Positions 8,348-19,138 are shown, numbered from the stretch's first letter. The stretch: DNA of 64,000 bases from Desulfoluna spongiiphila (GCF_900101345.1 NZ_FMUX01000001.1:616581-680580), one strand, 5' to 3'. Notes: generated by a model from the letters alone, not told the origin. A program made the numbers and translations.

Positions 8348-8959
8348 TCAGCCGGCGGCCTCGAACCGCGACAGGACGCTGCCGAAATCGTCGGTGCGTC
8401 CAGAGAAGTTCTCAAAGGTCAGGTCGGAAAAGGGAAGCCCGAACTCAGTTTTCAGGGCCTCGAACAGGGCCAGGTAATTGGTGGCGATGCGTCCTTTCCG
8501 GGTGAGGCCGAGCAGCTGCGCCACCTCCTCGATGCGGCCCTTCTCCCCTTCTATCTCCATGAACTCACCGTAGGGGAGGGTATCGAGGCAGATCTCACAG
8601 CCCTTCAGGTGCAAGGTCTCCCGCCACTTTTCATAGGTCTGCACCGCCCCGAAGCCCAGGGCCCGCAGGATGCCGTCCATGGTGTCGAAATCACTCACCT
8701 CCACCTCCAGCTCGCGGTGGATTTTAAAGCCCTCTGCCCCGGTATCGGCGTGGGGTGTTTTGTGGGTGAGCCGGGTTTTTCCATCTTTTCTCAAGCGAAG
8801 CAGACAACCCGCTTGCCTGATGCCGCCATCTGCAGTATCATACCTGATGTTGGCCTCGAACACCCTCCCCGAGCTTATGGCTCCGGCCACAACCAGGCGA
8901 TGCCTCACAGCGTCGGTATCGGCAAGGCGGTATTTTACTTCCACTTCGATATTTTTCAT
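8348..8959 (-). CDS. CYTH-domain protein (class IV adenylate cyclase / triphosphatase family)
   Basis: The 203-residue protein opens with the CYTH signature ExExK (IEVEVKY, residues 4-10) and carries the alternating charged strands of the triphosphate tunnel fold (LRLRKDG, RELEVEV, FMEIEGE). Members hydrolyse or cyclise triphosphates such as thiamine triphosphate, inorganic triphosphate or ATP; the sequence does not decide which. The ATG at 8959 places the motif at the N-terminus and has GAGGAG about 12 bases upstream; an in-frame TTG at 8989 is less likely. It is transcribed toward the bactofilin gene, with a 22-bp convergent gap. Confidence 0.85.
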   Translation of the reverse strand: MKNIEVEVKYRLADTDAVRHRLVVAGAISSGRVFEANIRYDTADGGIRQAGCLLRLRKDGKTRLTHKTPHADTGAEGFKIHRELEVEVSDFDTMDGILRALGFGAVQTYEKWRETLHLKGCEICLDTLPYGEFMEIEGEKGRIEEVAQLLGLTRKGRIATNYLALFEALKTEFGLPFSDLTFENFSGRTDDFGSVLSRFEAAG

Positions 8960-9054
8960 CTTTTTTGAAATCTCCTCTTTATTTTCCAAACTGATCTATG
9001 GTATCACGTCTCCGGCAAGCCTTTACCACGTGTGCCCAAAATTTAAGAAGCCAC

Positions 9055-9083
9055 TTGACAAAAGTGGTGAATTCAATTATTTA
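9055..9083 (+). promoter_or_regulatory. Sigma-70-type promoter of rplM-rpsI
   Basis: TTGACA at 9055-9060 and TATTTA at 9078-9083 are separated by 17 bases, about 45 bases before the rplM start. The region is AT-rich compared with its surroundings, as expected for a strong ribosomal-protein promoter. Confidence 0.75.
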
Positions 9084-9125
9084 ATTTCAGTTATTTGTAC
9101 GAAAACCGACCGGGAGTATACAACA

Positions 9126-9560
9126 TTGAAAAAATATACCTATAGCGCAAAGAAATCGGACAATCCACAGAAATGGTTCGTCGTCGATGCCAAGGATCAG
9201 GTGCTTGGCCGACTCGCTTCCGTTGTCGCGGCACACATTCGTGGTAAGCATAACCCCATGTACACACCGCACGCAGATACCGGAGACTGGATCATTATCA
9301 TCAACGCCGATAAGATCAAACTCACCGGTAACAAGCTTAAAAATAAGACTTATTACCGCCACAGCGGCTACGTGGGGGGTATCACATCCATCACTGCCGG
9401 CAAACTTCTTGAGAAGCGCCCCGAAGATCTGCTCCGTTTCGCCGTTAAGGGCATGCTGCCCAAAAACCGACTGGGTCGTGAGCTGAATAAGAAGCTTTTC
9501 GTGTACGCAGGGGAAGAACATCCTCATGCGGCCCAGAAGCCTGAGGCCCTCGAAGTCTAA
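9126..9560 (+). CDS. rplM: 50S ribosomal protein L13
   Basis: The 144-residue protein has the L13 hallmarks: a [17 protein letters not shown]-terminal strand, the HPMY/GD-like segment around residues 40-50, and the C-terminal [19 protein letters not shown] block. It starts at TTG 9126, with GGGAG nine bases upstream. Translation further upstream would enter the divergent CYTH gene and has no L13 similarity. It forms a dicistron with rpsI. Confidence 0.97.
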   Translation: MKKYTYSAKKSDNPQKWFVVDAKDQVLGRLASVVAAHIRGKHNPMYTPHADTGDWIIIINADKIKLTGNKLKNKTYYRHSGYVGGITSITAGKLLEKRPEDLLRFAVKGMLPKNRLGRELNKKLFVYAGEEHPHAAQKPEALEV

Positions 9561-9599
9561 GCAACCATCACAGCGAATCAAGAGATACTGAGGATATTC

Positions 9600-9995
9600 A
9601 TGGAAAAAGAAAACGTATTCTACGCCACCGGCAAACGGAAAAACGGCATTGCCCGTACCTGGCTCACCCCGGGCAGCGGCAAAATCACTGTCAACTCAAA
9701 ACCTGTTGAAGAGGCGTTCCCCAACCCCATGGCACGCCTTGTTCTCGCCTCTCCCCTGGCCCTCGTTGAGGCCCAGGAAGCCTATGACGTCAACGTCAAG
9801 GTTAAAGGCGGCGGCATCATGGGACAGGCAGGTGCCATCCGTCACGGCATCACCAAGGCCCTTCTCCTTGCCGACCCCGAGCTTCGCGATGTGCTGAAGC
9901 GCGCCGGGTTCATTACCCGTGACTCCAGGGTCAAAGAGCGTAAAAAATACGGTCAGAAAGGCGCTCGAGCACGCTTCCAGTTCTCCAAGCGCTAA
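9600..9995 (+). CDS. rpsI: 30S ribosomal protein S9
   Basis: The 131-residue protein matches S9 end to end: the [18 protein letters not shown] start, the GGG(I)[15 protein letters not shown] core and the basic C-terminal tail ending FQFSKR, which reaches the P site in the ribosome. It follows rplM by 39 bp in the conserved L13-S9 order, under the promoter at 9055-9083, and ends just before a strong terminator. Confidence 0.98.
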   Translation: MEKENVFYATGKRKNGIARTWLTPGSGKITVNSKPVEEAFPNPMARLVLASPLALVEAQEAYDVNVKVKGGGIMGQAGAIRHGITKALLLADPELRDVLKRAGFITRDSRVKERKKYGQKGARARFQFSKR

Positions 9996-10020
9996 TCTCC
10001 GTACGATTTTTTTTTACAGG

Positions 10021-10052
10021 AAAAGGAGGCAGGTCCCTGCCTCCTTTTTTTG
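10021..10052 (+). terminator. Rho-independent terminator of rplM-rpsI
   Basis: A stem AAAAGGAGGCAGG / CCTGCCTCCTTTT (10021-10033 with 10036-10048) is followed by further T residues. It lies 26 bases after the rpsI stop. Confidence 0.9.
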
Positions 10053-10157
10053 TATGCTTTTCGTTTCAGGTTGCCCCGGCACCCTGCCCTCTCCAGCAAG
10101 GCCTTCCCCACCCGGGTGCGATGACATGCTCACGGACGTAATGACCTTGAGGTGCCC

Positions 10158-11402
10158 ATGGAAACGTTGCACAGCCTGCTCTCCCACGAAGAGGCCATCC
10201 GGCGTTGCCTTACCCGCCGTGTCGGATTCTCCGCCTTTCCCGCCCCCCTGGGAACCGATTTTCTCCATCAGCGAAACGACAAACGAAACCGCCATTACCT
10301 CCCGGCCTGCCTCATCGCCATCGTCATCTACAACCTCTTTTTCATCAGCGACCGCATCATGGTCCCCGACATTGCCGCCACGGCCTGGCGTGTCCGGTTC
10401 TATGTGGTGACACCGGCCATGGCTCTGGTCATGGGCCTGGTGACCATACGGCGGTTCCAGCGCCACACAGAGCTCTTCACCATGGTGCTGATGCTCCTGA
10501 CCTCCTTCAGCATCATCTACCTGCTCACCCGGAGCCACCACCCCAACGTGGCCCACTACTACACCGGCATCATCCTCATCGCCATCTTCGGCAACATCGT
10601 GGCCGGCATCCGGTTTAAAACCGGCCTGGTCACCTCAGCGACCATTCTCTTTGCCTACGTCATCAGCCTGGACAACATGCCCGCCATGGGGCGTGAGGCC
10701 GGAATCAACAGTGCCCTGGTGCTTCTGGCGTCTCTGGTCATCAGCCTCTTCGGCTGCTACCAGCTCGAAAGCGAGGCCAGGCGGGAGTTCCTTCACGGCA
10801 TGCTCCAGCGCATCAACGCCCGAAAGCTTGCCGAGACCAACCGAAAGCTCGCCGTCATCTCCATCACCGACGGCCTCACGGGCCTTTTCAACCGGAGGCA
10901 TTTCGACGCCATCTACGATGCCCAGTGGCGCAGCGCCGCCCGCGTCGGTGCCCCCATCTCTCTTCTCTTCATCGACATCGATCACTTCAAGCTGTTCAAC
11001 GACCACTACGGCCATCAGGCCGGGGACCAGTGCCTGGAGCGCGTGGCCGGGGTCATCGACTCCTGTGTCAACCGGGCCCACGACCTGGCGGCGCGGTACG
11101 GCGGAGAAGAGTTTGTGGTCCTTCTCCCCCACACCCCCCTGGACAAGGCCCTCATCGTTGCCGACCGCATTGCCCGCGGCACGAAAAAACTGGCCATTGC
11201 CCACGACGCATCCCCCACCCACGCCTTGCTCACCTTGAGCATCGGCGCTTCCTGCATGACGCCCCGGGACAACCGGCGCCCCGAACAGCTTCTCAAATGC
11301 GCGGACACCGCCCTGTATCGTGCCAAGGACTCAGGCCGAAACCGCATCGTGCCCCTGGCCGATGAAAAGGCCGGCGCCATCGTCCTTCACGGCAGCCTGT
11401 AG
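10158..11402 (+). CDS. Membrane-bound diguanylate cyclase (GGDEF)
   Basis: The 414-residue protein has about six predicted membrane helices (residues 45-215), a short linker helix and a GGDEF domain (about 235-400). The active-site motif is GGEEF at about residues 315-319 and the substrate region DIDHFKLFNDHYGH is intact, so it should make cyclic di-GMP. I see no RxxD inhibitory site in the usual place five residues before GGEEF. The ATG at 10158 has GAGG five bases upstream; a GTG two codons earlier is possible. No PilZ protein is visible in the window, so its target is unknown. Its 3' end overlaps rlmN by 16 bp (convergent). Confidence 0.93.
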   Translation: METLHSLLSHEEAIRRCLTRRVGFSAFPAPLGTDFLHQRNDKRNRHYLPACLIAIVIYNLFFISDRIMVPDIAATAWRVRFYVVTPAMALVMGLVTIRRFQRHTELFTMVLMLLTSFSIIYLLTRSHHPNVAHYYTGIILIAIFGNIVAGIRFKTGLVTSATILFAYVISLDNMPAMGREAGINSALVLLASLVISLFGCYQLESEARREFLHGMLQRINARKLAETNRKLAVISITDGLTGLFNRRHFDAIYDAQWRSAARVGAPISLLFIDIDHFKLFNDHYGHQAGDQCLERVAGVIDSCVNRAHDLAARYGGEEFVVLLPHTPLDKALIVADRIARGTKKLAIAHDASPTHALLTLSIGASCMTPRDNRRPEQLLKCADTALYRAKDSGRNRIVPLADEKAGAIVLHGSL

Positions 11403-12436
11403 ACTCGGCAGGCCTCTTCCCCCAGCTGACCGCAGGCTGCCAGAAGCCCCTCGCCCTGGGACCAGCGCCGCCGCACATGGAGCCCCCGGGCAACCAGCTG
11501 GTCATGGAAGGCGTTGACGTCGGCATCGCAAGGGGCTGTAAGCTCCGTCTCCCCCTTTGACGGGTTGAAGGGGATGAGGTTCAAGGTGGCGGTGAGCCCT
11601 GAAACAAAGCCCGCAAGCCTTTTTGCGTCCTCGGGCCGGTCATTGACGCCCCGGATCAGCACGTACTCCAGGAGCACGCCATCCCTCAAGCCCTTGTGCC
11701 CGGCCAGTGCGCCCAGGGTCTCCTTGAGAACGGCAAGGGGGTAGCGCCTGTTCACCGGCATGAGTGTGGAACGCACGGCATCGTCCGAGGCGTTGAGGGA
11801 CAGGGCCAGGCGCACGCCCAGGTTTGCATCGGCAAGGCGCGTCATCTGGTCGGCCAGCCCCACCGTGGAGACGGTGATGCGTTTGGGGCCGATGGAAAAC
11901 CCCCGGATGTCCGTCATCACCCCCACGGCCCGCACCACGTTTTCCAAATTGTCCAGGGGCTCTCCCATCCCCATGAACACCAGGTTCCGGATGGGGGCCT
12001 TTAACACAAACCGGGCATTCCAGAGCTGCCCCGTCATCTCAGCCACCGTCAGATTCCGGCGCAGGCCCATGCGGCCTGTCCGGCAGAACCGGCAGCCCAT
12101 CCGGCATCCCACCTGGGTGGAAAGGCACAAGGTGGCATACCCCTTCATGGGGATCACAACGGACTCCACGGCCAGGCCGTCTGCGAGCCGATGCAGGACC
12201 TTCACCACCCCATCCTCACAGACCGTTTCCTCCACCACCGGAGGCGTAAAGCGCACCTCGCCGGCCAGGGCCGCAGCAAGGGCCGGGGCCTCCCGGAAGG
12301 CCTTTGAGTCGCCAAAGCACGGATTGCCATGCACCATCACCTCCCGGACCAGGGCCGAGGCATGAAAAGCGCCCTTTCCGTGATGCGTTTTCAGGTACCC
12401 CACCCACTCGTCATACGGGGTCTCCAATATCTCCAT
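11387..12436 (-). CDS. rlmN: RlmN-type 23S rRNA (adenine-C2) methyltransferase, radical SAM
   Basis: The 349-residue protein has the radical-SAM cluster motif CxxxCxxC (Cys 111, 115, 118 in CRMGCRFC), the RlmN/Cfr signature NLVFMGMGEPLDN, and the C-terminal Cys 335 (ACGQL) that carries the transient methyl group. It methylates C2 of A2503 in 23S rRNA and, in some bacteria, A37 of certain tRNAs. The sequence around the cluster (RFCRTGRMG) departs from the common RFCATG, so it is a divergent member. GGAGAGA precedes the ATG. Confidence 0.87.
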   Translation of the reverse strand: MEILETPYDEWVGYLKTHHGKGAFHASALVREVMVHGNPCFGDSKAFREAPALAAALAGEVRFTPPVVEETVCEDGVVKVLHRLADGLAVESVVIPMKGYATLCLSTQVGCRMGCRFCRTGRMGLRRNLTVAEMTGQLWNARFVLKAPIRNLVFMGMGEPLDNLENVVRAVGVMTDIRGFSIGPKRITVSTVGLADQMTRLADANLGVRLALSLNASDDAVRSTLMPVNRRYPLAVLKETLGALAGHKGLRDGVLLEYVLIRGVNDRPEDAKRLAGFVSGLTATLNLIPFNPSKGETELTAPCDADVNAFHDQLVARGLHVRRRWSQGEGLLAACGQLGEEACRVYRLP

Positions 12437-12894
12437 TTTGCTCTCTCCGTCCCATGATATATTTCAGTCATCCACAAAAAAGGGCTTTCGCCCCTGGGAT
12501 GACTATCTTTTTCAGGCTCTGAATGTTTACTCTTACCCCATGTTACCCATACGGTAACGCAAGAATGAAAAGACTTATCCTAGTTGCATTTGACACGGTA
12601 TATTGATACACTTTTTACTTCCTTGTCGCCCCATATCAACATCACTAAGGAAATGGCACAGAAAGTCATTCAGCTTGACAGGGAAGAGACCACCGAAGGA
12701 TATTCCGGTACCTGAGGGACTCGGAAACCCACACCCCATACCATCCCACGTTTCGGCCGCTTTGGCGATGATATGTGGCACCGCTCAACGACCTTGGTGT
12801 ATGTAAAAACACAGCCGAGGTCAACGTGAGCCATGGGTCATGTCCATGCCCCTTAAATACCGGCCAAGTCATAACCGGGCAGCAAGGAGATACG
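12437..12894. other. Divergent intergenic region between rlmN and the sensor kinase
   Basis: This 458-bp stretch holds no convincing gene. It contains a 6-bp inverted repeat GTTACC-CATAC-GGTAAC at 12542-12558 that could be an operator. A TTGACA at 12590-12595 has no good -10 at the right distance. A small hairpin with a T-run on the minus strand (12474-12495) lies in the rlmN leader. Transcription would run outward in both directions. Confidence 0.5.
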
Positions 12895-14007
12895 ATGAGC
12901 CCCACGCCCTACCGAATGAACGTTCTGATTGTGGACGACATGCCCACCAACATCAAAATTCTCGGTGAAACCCTCAGAAAAGAGTATGACATCAGCTTTG
13001 CCCGGAGCGGCTCCAAAGCCCTTGAAATGGTCGACGACCATTGTCCCGACCTCATCCTTCTGGACATCATGATGCCCGGCATCGACGGATACGAAGTCCT
13101 CAGGCGCATCAAGAAAAGCCCGGACCACGCCCACATCCCCGTCATCTTCATCTCTGCCCGGGACGACGAAAAGGACGAAACCTTCGGCCTGGAGCTGGGC
13201 GCCGTGGACTACATCACCAAACCCTTCCGACCCGCAGTGGTCAAGGCCCGGGTACGCACCCACATGGAGCTCAAGATGCACCGGGACCGCCTCAACAGCC
13301 TCGTCCACGACCGCACCCGCCAGCTGATTCACTCGGATCGCCTCGCCACCCTGGGCACCTTGTCCGCGGCCATCGCCCATGAGGTCAAAAACCCCCTGCA
13401 CTACGTGGTGGGCAACGCCGAAATGATCATGGACGACATCCTGGGCGGAAACATGGTCTCCATCCAGCAACGGGCCGTCAACATCGTCAAAGGGGCCCAG
13501 CGCATCAACGCCCTCACCGACCGGCTCAAGGGGTACTCCAAAAAGCGGGGCAAGTCCAATATCGAGACCCCCTTACGAGACATCATCGACGACGCCCTGG
13601 AGATGCTGCGCTACCGCCTTCTGAAATGCGGGGTTGAGATCAGAACCGCAGGGGTGGACAAAGAGCTCACCGTCTTCTGTGACCCCCACCAGATATCCCA
13701 GGTCTTTGTCAACCTCATCAACAACTCCACCGAGGTCCTCACCGACGGCACCGGGGTGATCGTCATCCGGGCCGGAAAAACAGAGGAATCCGCCTGGGTC
13801 ACCCTATCGGACAACGGCCCCGGCATCCCCACGGATAAAATCGACACCATCTTCGAACCCTTTTTCACGGAAAAAGCCGACGACAAAGGGACGGGCCTGG
13901 GCCTTTTTATCACCCGGCACATCCTCTCCCGGCACGGACGGGAAATCCACCTGACGCGAAGCGATGCCTCGGGCTCCGAGTTCACCTTTACCCTGCCCCT
14001 GAAATAA
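12895..14007 (+). CDS. Receiver-histidine kinase fusion (two-component signalling)
   Basis: The 370-residue soluble protein has an N-terminal receiver (residues 8-125, phospho-acceptor Asp57 in LLDIMMPG, Lys109 in TKPF), a linker helix, a dimerisation domain with His162 ([10 protein letters not shown]), and a C-terminal ATPase domain with DNGPGIP and GTGLGLF. The kinase is therefore controlled by its own receiver. AAGGAGA at 12884-12890 supports ATG 12895. The next gene, a membrane hybrid kinase, starts 7 bp later, so the two are probably co-transcribed and may form a phosphorelay. Confidence 0.93.
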   Translation: MSPTPYRMNVLIVDDMPTNIKILGETLRKEYDISFARSGSKALEMVDDHCPDLILLDIMMPGIDGYEVLRRIKKSPDHAHIPVIFISARDDEKDETFGLELGAVDYITKPFRPAVVKARVRTHMELKMHRDRLNSLVHDRTRQLIHSDRLATLGTLSAAIAHEVKNPLHYVVGNAEMIMDDILGGNMVSIQQRAVNIVKGAQRINALTDRLKGYSKKRGKSNIETPLRDIIDDALEMLRYRLLKCGVEIRTAGVDKELTVFCDPHQISQVFVNLINNSTEVLTDGTGVIVIRAGKTEESAWVTLSDNGPGIPTDKIDTIFEPFFTEKADDKGTGLGLFITRHILSRHGREIHLTRSDASGSEFTFTLPLK

Positions 14008-14014
14008 GCGTTCC

Positions 14015-17000
14015 ATGAAGACGCGCTGGACCATCTCGGAAACCTACTTCTCCTTTATGATGATCCTGATGACCTGCGCCCTGGCAGGCCTGGGCGGGCT
14101 CTGGGTTACCGTGGAGAACAACCGGATCCGGAGGGAATCCGACCAGGTCCGGGCCCACTTCATGGAGACCCGGAAAAAAACCCTCGTTGAGCTGACAAAC
14201 CGCCTTGAGGCCACCCTGGACCGGGACATCGCCATGGCCGAGGGCATGTGCCGGCAGCAGCTCAAAGAGCGGGTCCTTGAAACCTCTTCGATCCTTCTGG
14301 CCATCCACTCAGAGAACCCTGTGGGCCTGCCCCTTGAGACCCGCCACGCCCTCATGCGAAACGCCCTGCGCAACGCCCGCTCCCAGAAAAACCAGCGGTT
14401 CTTCTTCGCCCTGAACGAAGACGGCGCCCTCATGTTCAACGCCATCCGGCCGGAGCTTGACGGGACCCCCTTTGCCCACCTTTCAGGCCAGCAGGAGTTC
14501 CCCATCGCCCGAAAGGCCGTGGAGATCGCCCTCTCCGAAGGGGAGGGGTACCTCACCTACCGTTACCCCAAACCCGGGCACGCCGACGGCCCGCTCTTTC
14601 TCAAGACCACCTACATCCGGCTCATCAAGCCCCTGGGCTGGATCGTGGGCACCGGCTACTACCATGACGAGTTTCACCACACCCTTCAAAAACAGCTCAT
14701 CCGGGAGCTCTACAAGCCCGAGCCCCCAACCGCCGATCGCATCTTTATCTTTTCAGACACAGGGGTCCCCCTTGCCGGCCACGCCTGCGCGGCGCAGAAT
14801 GCCGCTGCCTTAACCATCCGCCCCATGGACAAAAACGGGCGGTTCATCCGCTACGCCTCCCCGGAAGAAGGCACCGCGTACCTGGGCTACCTTCGCCCTT
14901 TTTCCAAGTGGGGATGGGTCATCGGGGCGTCGGCGGACACCAACGCCATGGACCTTGCTATCCGGCAGAAGCAGGAGGCGCTGGTGCATCGCATTCGCGA
15001 GCAGCTCCTTTATGTCCTGGTCATCCTCTGTGCTGCCATCGCCGTCACCGCATCGGTCTCCGGTATCTTCGCCAGGCACCTGGCCCGCTCCTTTGCCTTT
15101 TTCAGCACGTTTTTCAAAAAAGCGTCCCGGGATTTTACCACCATTGACCCGGACAAACTCTTCTTTTCCGAGTTCAAGCACCTGGCCGATGCCGCCAACC
15201 GCATGATCCTCAAGCGCAGGCTCGCCGAGACCGCCCTGCGGGAAAACGAAGAGAAATACCGCACCCTGGTGGACAACACCCTGCAGGGCGTGATGATTTT
15301 ACAGGACCAGCGCATTGTCTTTACCAACGCGGCCTGCAGCACCCTCACCGGCCGTTCACCCGATGAGCTCATCGAAGCCACCGCCGAGGTCCTCTGGGGG
15401 TGGACCCACCCGGAAGACATCGACCCTGTCTGGGACTATTTCGACGCGGCCCTTCGAAACCCGGACAGTCCCCCCAGCACCTGGGCATACCGTATTCGCC
15501 ACGGCAACGGGGCCACCGTCTGGATAGAGATCACCGTCAGCCACCTCCGGTACCTGGGGCGGTCCGCCGCCCTCTGCACCTTTTCGGACATCACCCAGAG
15601 AAAGGCCTCGGAGATCGAGCTCACCGACTACCGCGAGCGCCTGGAAGAGAAGGTGGCGGAAAAGACCCGGGAACTCACCGAAGCCAAAAACCTGGCGGAG
15701 ACCGCCCTGGAGGCCAAAAGCCGGTTCCTTGCCAACATCAGCCACGAAATAAAAACCCCCATGAATGCCATCATGGGGGTTGCTGAACTGTTGGAAGCCG
15801 AAGGGCTCACCGAAAGGCAAAAGGACTACATCGGCATCATGACGCGCTCCTCCCATGCCCTCATGACCCTCATCGACGACATTTTGGATTTGTCACGGGC
15901 GGAGTCGGGAAAGATCACGGCGGAAGCCATCGACTTCAATTACATGGAGCTGCTGGAGGAGATCACCGACACCTTCACCCCCCAGGCGGAAAAAAAAGGG
16001 CTGGACCTCGTCATCGACCTGGACCCGGACCTGCCCCCCACCGTCACGGGGGACCCGCTGCGTATCCGCCAGATCCTTGTCAACCTCATGGCCAATGCCG
16101 TCAAGTTCACCCCGTCCGGGAGCGTCACCCTCTCCTGCCGGGTGATCCGCAAAGAGGCCGGGCTCATCACCCTGACCACCGGCGTCCGGGACACAGGCAT
16201 CGGCATCGACTTCAAAAAACTGCCCCACGGAGACGCCCGCATCCTCTTTGAGCCCTTCAGCCAGGCGGACTGCTCCACCACGCGGGAGTACGGAGGCACC
16301 GGCCTCGGGCTGGCCATCTGCCAGAAAATCATCGCCCTTTTGGGGGGTGACCTCACCGTGCAGAGCAAACCGGGCCGCGGCAGCCTCTTCGCCTTTCAGC
16401 TCACCCTTCCCTGGAAAGCCCCCCCGCATCGTCCGTGCCTCACCCATTCCGAACGTGCGGTGCTTGTGGGGCCGCCCTGTGCCGATGAGGTAGGGCTCTG
16501 CCGAGCCCTTCAATGGTGGGGATTTCAGGTGGAACGCATCCCTTCAGGGGAGGAACCTCTCTCCTCCGAAAACCGGTGGGCGCTCTCCTTCTGGCTCCTC
16601 TCCAAAGCAGAGCTGCCCGCCTCCGGGGTCCCCCATATCCCGGCCTGGCCACGGGGGCTCACCCACACCTTTGTCATCTGCTCCGGGGCCCTTTTCGACG
16701 CCGCAGCCGAACTGTTTAAAGGCTGCCACCGGCTCTCCATCCTCAAAAAGCCGTTGAAGCCAAGCCACCTGACGCGTCGGCTCTTCGAGGTCCAGGGGAC
16801 CCTTTCCCTTCTGGAGCCCTCCGTTTCGCCCTTGCAAGGCGGCCTTGAGACGCCCCCTTCGGCCTCCCCCACCACGCTCTCGCTCACCCTCATGGGCCTG
16901 CGTGACAAACTGTCCCGCAACAAATTCGATACGGACCAGGAAACGGACCTGCTCAAAGACCTTCTCCCGACCGAGGCCAAGGAGTTCCTGGAAGAGCTCA

Positions 17001-17074
17001 CCTACAGCATCGAAAACTTCAACTACTACTCGGCCCTTGCCACCCTGGATAAGATCATCGCCTCCTGCCACTAA
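14015..17074 (+). CDS. Membrane hybrid sensor histidine kinase with degenerate receiver
   Basis: The 1019-residue protein has a membrane helix (16-36), a large periplasmic Cache-type sensor (about 40-325), a second helix (about 331-353), a PAS domain (about 405-530), a coiled coil, a dimerisation domain with His577 ([13 protein letters not shown]) and an ATPase domain with GTGLGLA (about 690-805). A receiver-like region follows (about 815-930). It keeps the late Lys-Pro (ILKKPLKP), but no phospho-acceptor Asp is recognisable where one is expected. The last 60 residues are the helical extension often seen after hybrid-kinase receivers. The preceding receiver-kinase gene could supply the missing receiver function; this is inference. 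Confidence 0.9.
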   Translation: MKTRWTISETYFSFMMILMTCALAGLGGLWVTVENNRIRRESDQVRAHFMETRKKTLVELTNRLEATLDRDIAMAEGMCRQQLKERVLETSSILLAIHSENPVGLPLETRHALMRNALRNARSQKNQRFFFALNEDGALMFNAIRPELDGTPFAHLSGQQEFPIARKAVEIALSEGEGYLTYRYPKPGHADGPLFLKTTYIRLIKPLGWIVGTGYYHDEFHHTLQKQLIRELYKPEPPTADRIFIFSDTGVPLAGHACAAQNAAALTIRPMDKNGRFIRYASPEEGTAYLGYLRPFSKWGWVIGASADTNAMDLAIRQKQEALVHRIREQLLYVLVILCAAIAVTASVSGIFARHLARSFAFFSTFFKKASRDFTTIDPDKLFFSEFKHLADAANRMILKRRLAETALRENEEKYRTLVDNTLQGVMILQDQRIVFTNAACSTLTGRSPDELIEATAEVLWGWTHPEDIDPVWDYFDAALRNPDSPPSTWAYRIRHGNGATVWIEITVSHLRYLGRSAALCTFSDITQRKASEIELTDYRERLEEKVAEKTRELTEAKNLAETALEAKSRFLANISHEIKTPMNAIMGVAELLEAEGLTERQKDYIGIMTRSSHALMTLIDDILDLSRAESGKITAEAIDFNYMELLEEITDTFTPQAEKKGLDLVIDLDPDLPPTVTGDPLRIRQILVNLMANAVKFTPSGSVTLSCRVIRKEAGLITLTTGVRDTGIGIDFKKLPHGDARILFEPFSQADCSTTREYGGTGLGLAICQKIIALLGGDLTVQSKPGRGSLFAFQLTLPWKAPPHRPCLTHSERAVLVGPPCADEVGLCRALQWWGFQVERIPSGEEPLSSENRWALSFWLLSKAELPASGVPHIPAWPRGLTHTFVICSGALFDAAAELFKGCHRLSILKKPLKPSHLTRRLFEVQGTLSLLEPSVSPLQGGLETPPSASPTTLSLTLMGLRDKLSRNKFDTDQETDLLKDLLPTEAKEFLEELTYSIENFNYYSALATLDKIIASCH

Positions 17075-17137
17075 TGCAACCCACGGCTTTCTATGCGCTG
17101 GCCTTCCCCTTCGCAGGCGCCGAGGGACACCGCCGCG

Positions 17138-17413
17138 TTATTCTTTTGCCAGGCCGCTTGCAAGGATAAAAAGAAGCCCCAGGCCGAAGCAGTAGATGTA
17201 CAACGGGGCCCCTTGCATCCACTGGGCGGCGGATTGCACCCCGGAGCTGGAGAGGCCGTCGATCCACGCCAGCCGTTCCGGGGCCAGAAGGCTCTTCAGG
17301 CTGTAATCAAACCGATTCGGATCCCCCGGCATCAGCCCGGCCAGGGCTTTCATCACCAGCAAAAAGAGACCGGCCATCATTGAAATACTTCCAAACAGAA
17401 ACCAGCGATTCAT
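17138..17413 (-). CDS. Small two-helix membrane protein, unknown
   Basis: The 91-residue protein has two membrane helices (about residues 5-25 and 71-88) separated by a soluble loop of some 45 residues. I recognise no family. It is probably real because AAAGGAGA lies seven bases before the ATG and the codon use matches the neighbours. It follows another small gene (17466-17795) on the same strand with 52 bp between, so the two probably form a small operon transcribed away from the MFS gene. Confidence 0.7.
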   Translation of the reverse strand: MNRWFLFGSISMMAGLFLLVMKALAGLMPGDPNRFDYSLKSLLAPERLAWIDGLSSSGVQSAAQWMQGAPLYIYCFGLGLLFILASGLAKE

Positions 17414-17465
17414 CGTATTCTCCTTTCAGTTCACGGGCCAGTGTCCTGCCATGCCCGGAAAAGGC

Positions 17466-17795
17466 CTACCACGGCAACTGAACCGGGTAGAGTTCATGGA
17501 TCAGCTCCCGATAGGCCTCGGAACCCTGATAGTAAAACCGCGCCAGGGCCATCAGCCGCATCCCCGCAGCCACCACGTCATGGATCTTTTCATTGGACGA
17601 GGCCCCTTTTTTTTCAAGGACCTGGCGTTCCAGTGCCAGCCGTTTTTTAAGGGCAATCTTCAAAACGGAGTCGGGAAGCCGCGACCACACCGAGTAGTCC
17701 CGGTTGAAATCCTCCATGTCCTCCTTGAGAAGAAACTCCCCCAGGGCTTCCACCTGGGCAATTTCCTGGGGCTTAAACGGCAGCAATCGTCTCAT
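17466..17795 (-). CDS. Small soluble helical protein, unknown
   Basis: The 109-residue protein is rich in Leu, Glu, Lys and Arg, with no signal peptide or membrane helix. It looks entirely helical and has an amphipathic central stretch (LPDSVLKIALKKRLALE). No family was recognised. GGAGGAGAG directly precedes the ATG. It shares a 120-bp divergent upstream region with the MFS transporter at 17916 and is followed by a small membrane-protein gene. Confidence 0.7.
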   Translation of the reverse strand: MRRLLPFKPQEIAQVEALGEFLLKEDMEDFNRDYSVWSRLPDSVLKIALKKRLALERQVLEKKGASSNEKIHDVVAAGMRLMALARFYYQGSEAYRELIHELYPVQLPW

Positions 17796-17915
17796 CTCTC
17801 CTCCGTGGAGGGTCCGTCAACCGTCCGGTCCGACGAGAAAAGGTTGATCTTGCCCGGGCAGCTACCCTGTGACATACTTACCACTTTACCCATAGACAGT
17901 AACTGATATAAAGCC

Positions 17916-19091
17916 ATGACCAAACTCACTCTCCCATCGTGGAATCGGCCCATGTACCGATTCCTTCTGCTACTGACCCTCGGTGCCACCTTCGGGCTGC
18001 AATCCTGGCGTATCCTCTTTGACAACTTCTCCGTGCAGGTCATCGGCCTTGACGGCAGCCATGTCGGCGCCATCCAGTCCATCCGCGAAATCCCGGGGTT
18101 CCTGGCCCTGCTGGTGGTGTATGTCACCCTCATCCTGAAAGAACACCGCATCGCATCCCTTTCCGTTGTGTTCCTGGGCATCGGTGTGTGCGCCACAGGA
18201 TGGTTTCCCAGTTTCTGGGGCCTGGCCCTCACCACCCTGGCCATGAGTTTCGGGTTTCACTACTTTGAAACCGTCAACCAGTCCCTTACCCTTCAGTACT
18301 TTGACCGTGCCACAGCCCCCATTGTGCTGGGCAAGCTGCGGAGTTTCGGGGCCGCCACCGCCATTTTCGCCAGCGTCCTCTTCTTCTGCGCCGCCCCTTT
18401 CCTGAGCTTTCAGGGCATGTACGCCATCAGCGGCATCGCCATCTGCGCCGTGGGCATCTACAGCCTCCTGGGGGACCCCACCAGCGGCTCCGCCGTCCCC
18501 CAGCACAAAAAGGCGATCTTTCGAAAACGCTACTGGCTCTTCTATTTCCTCACCTTCATGGCCGGGGCGCGGCGGCAGATCTTCGTGGCCTTCTCCGTCT
18601 TTCTCATGGTCCAGCGCTTTCACTTCTCCGTGCAGGAGATCGCTGTCCTTTTTCTCTTCAACAACCTGGTGAACTATCTCATCAGCCCCCTCATCGGACG
18701 GGCCATCGTCCGCTTCGGGGAGCAGCGCCTCCTCTCCCTGGAGTACCTGAGCCTCATCTTCATCTTCATCGCTTACGCCTTTGCAGACTCCCGGGTCCTG
18801 GTGGCCGTGTTGTACATCCTCGACCACATCTTTTTTAACTTTGCCATGGCCATAAAAACCTTCTTCCAGAAAATGGCGGCCCCCCGGGATATCGCCCCGA
18901 GCATGGCGGCGGGTTTTACCATCAATCATATCGCAGCGGTGGTGCTGCCCTTCATCGGGGGCCTGCTCTGGGTGGTGGACTATCGCATTCCGTTCTTAGG
19001 GGGTGCCGTCATGGCCGGTGTGTCGCTTCTGGCCGTCCAGCAAATCCCCGCGGAGTTGAGACGGTGCGAGCCCGGCAGCGCAGCGGAGTAA
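17916..19091 (+). CDS. Major facilitator superfamily transporter
   Basis: The 391-residue protein has about 12 predicted membrane helices in two halves with a hydrophilic central loop (about residues 185-205), the MFS layout. The substrate is not evident. No ribosome-binding site precedes ATG 17916, and a TATAAA at 17907-17912 sits too close upstream for a normal leader, so the true start may be the in-frame ATG at 17952 (MYRFLLLL), or the transcript may be leaderless. The 3' end converges on the PilT-family gene across a stretch of strong hairpins. Confidence 0.85.
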   Translation: MTKLTLPSWNRPMYRFLLLLTLGATFGLQSWRILFDNFSVQVIGLDGSHVGAIQSIREIPGFLALLVVYVTLILKEHRIASLSVVFLGIGVCATGWFPSFWGLALTTLAMSFGFHYFETVNQSLTLQYFDRATAPIVLGKLRSFGAATAIFASVLFFCAAPFLSFQGMYAISGIAICAVGIYSLLGDPTSGSAVPQHKKAIFRKRYWLFYFLTFMAGARRQIFVAFSVFLMVQRFHFSVQEIAVLFLFNNLVNYLISPLIGRAIVRFGEQRLLSLEYLSLIFIFIAYAFADSRVLVAVLYILDHIFFNFAMAIKTFFQKMAAPRDIAPSMAAGFTINHIAAVVLPFIGGLLWVVDYRIPFLGGAVMAGVSLLAVQQIPAELRRCEPGSAAE

Positions 19092-19138
19092 ACAGGGAAA
19101 AGTTGCGTCACAGGCAAAGAGCAAAAGGCAGGGAAACT

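Noticed and set aside
8670..9125. Long upstream extension of rplM
   Set aside because: It overlaps the antiparallel CYTH gene and crosses the promoter; L13 similarity begins at TTG 9126.
12575..12781. Small minus-strand frame of 68 codons upstream of rlmN
   Set aside because: It starts at GTG without a ribosome-binding site; composition is unremarkable and no family was recognised.
17970..18929. 319-codon open frame on the minus strand
   Set aside because: Antisense shadow of the MFS transporter gene; low-complexity Asp/Gly/Glu/His composition.
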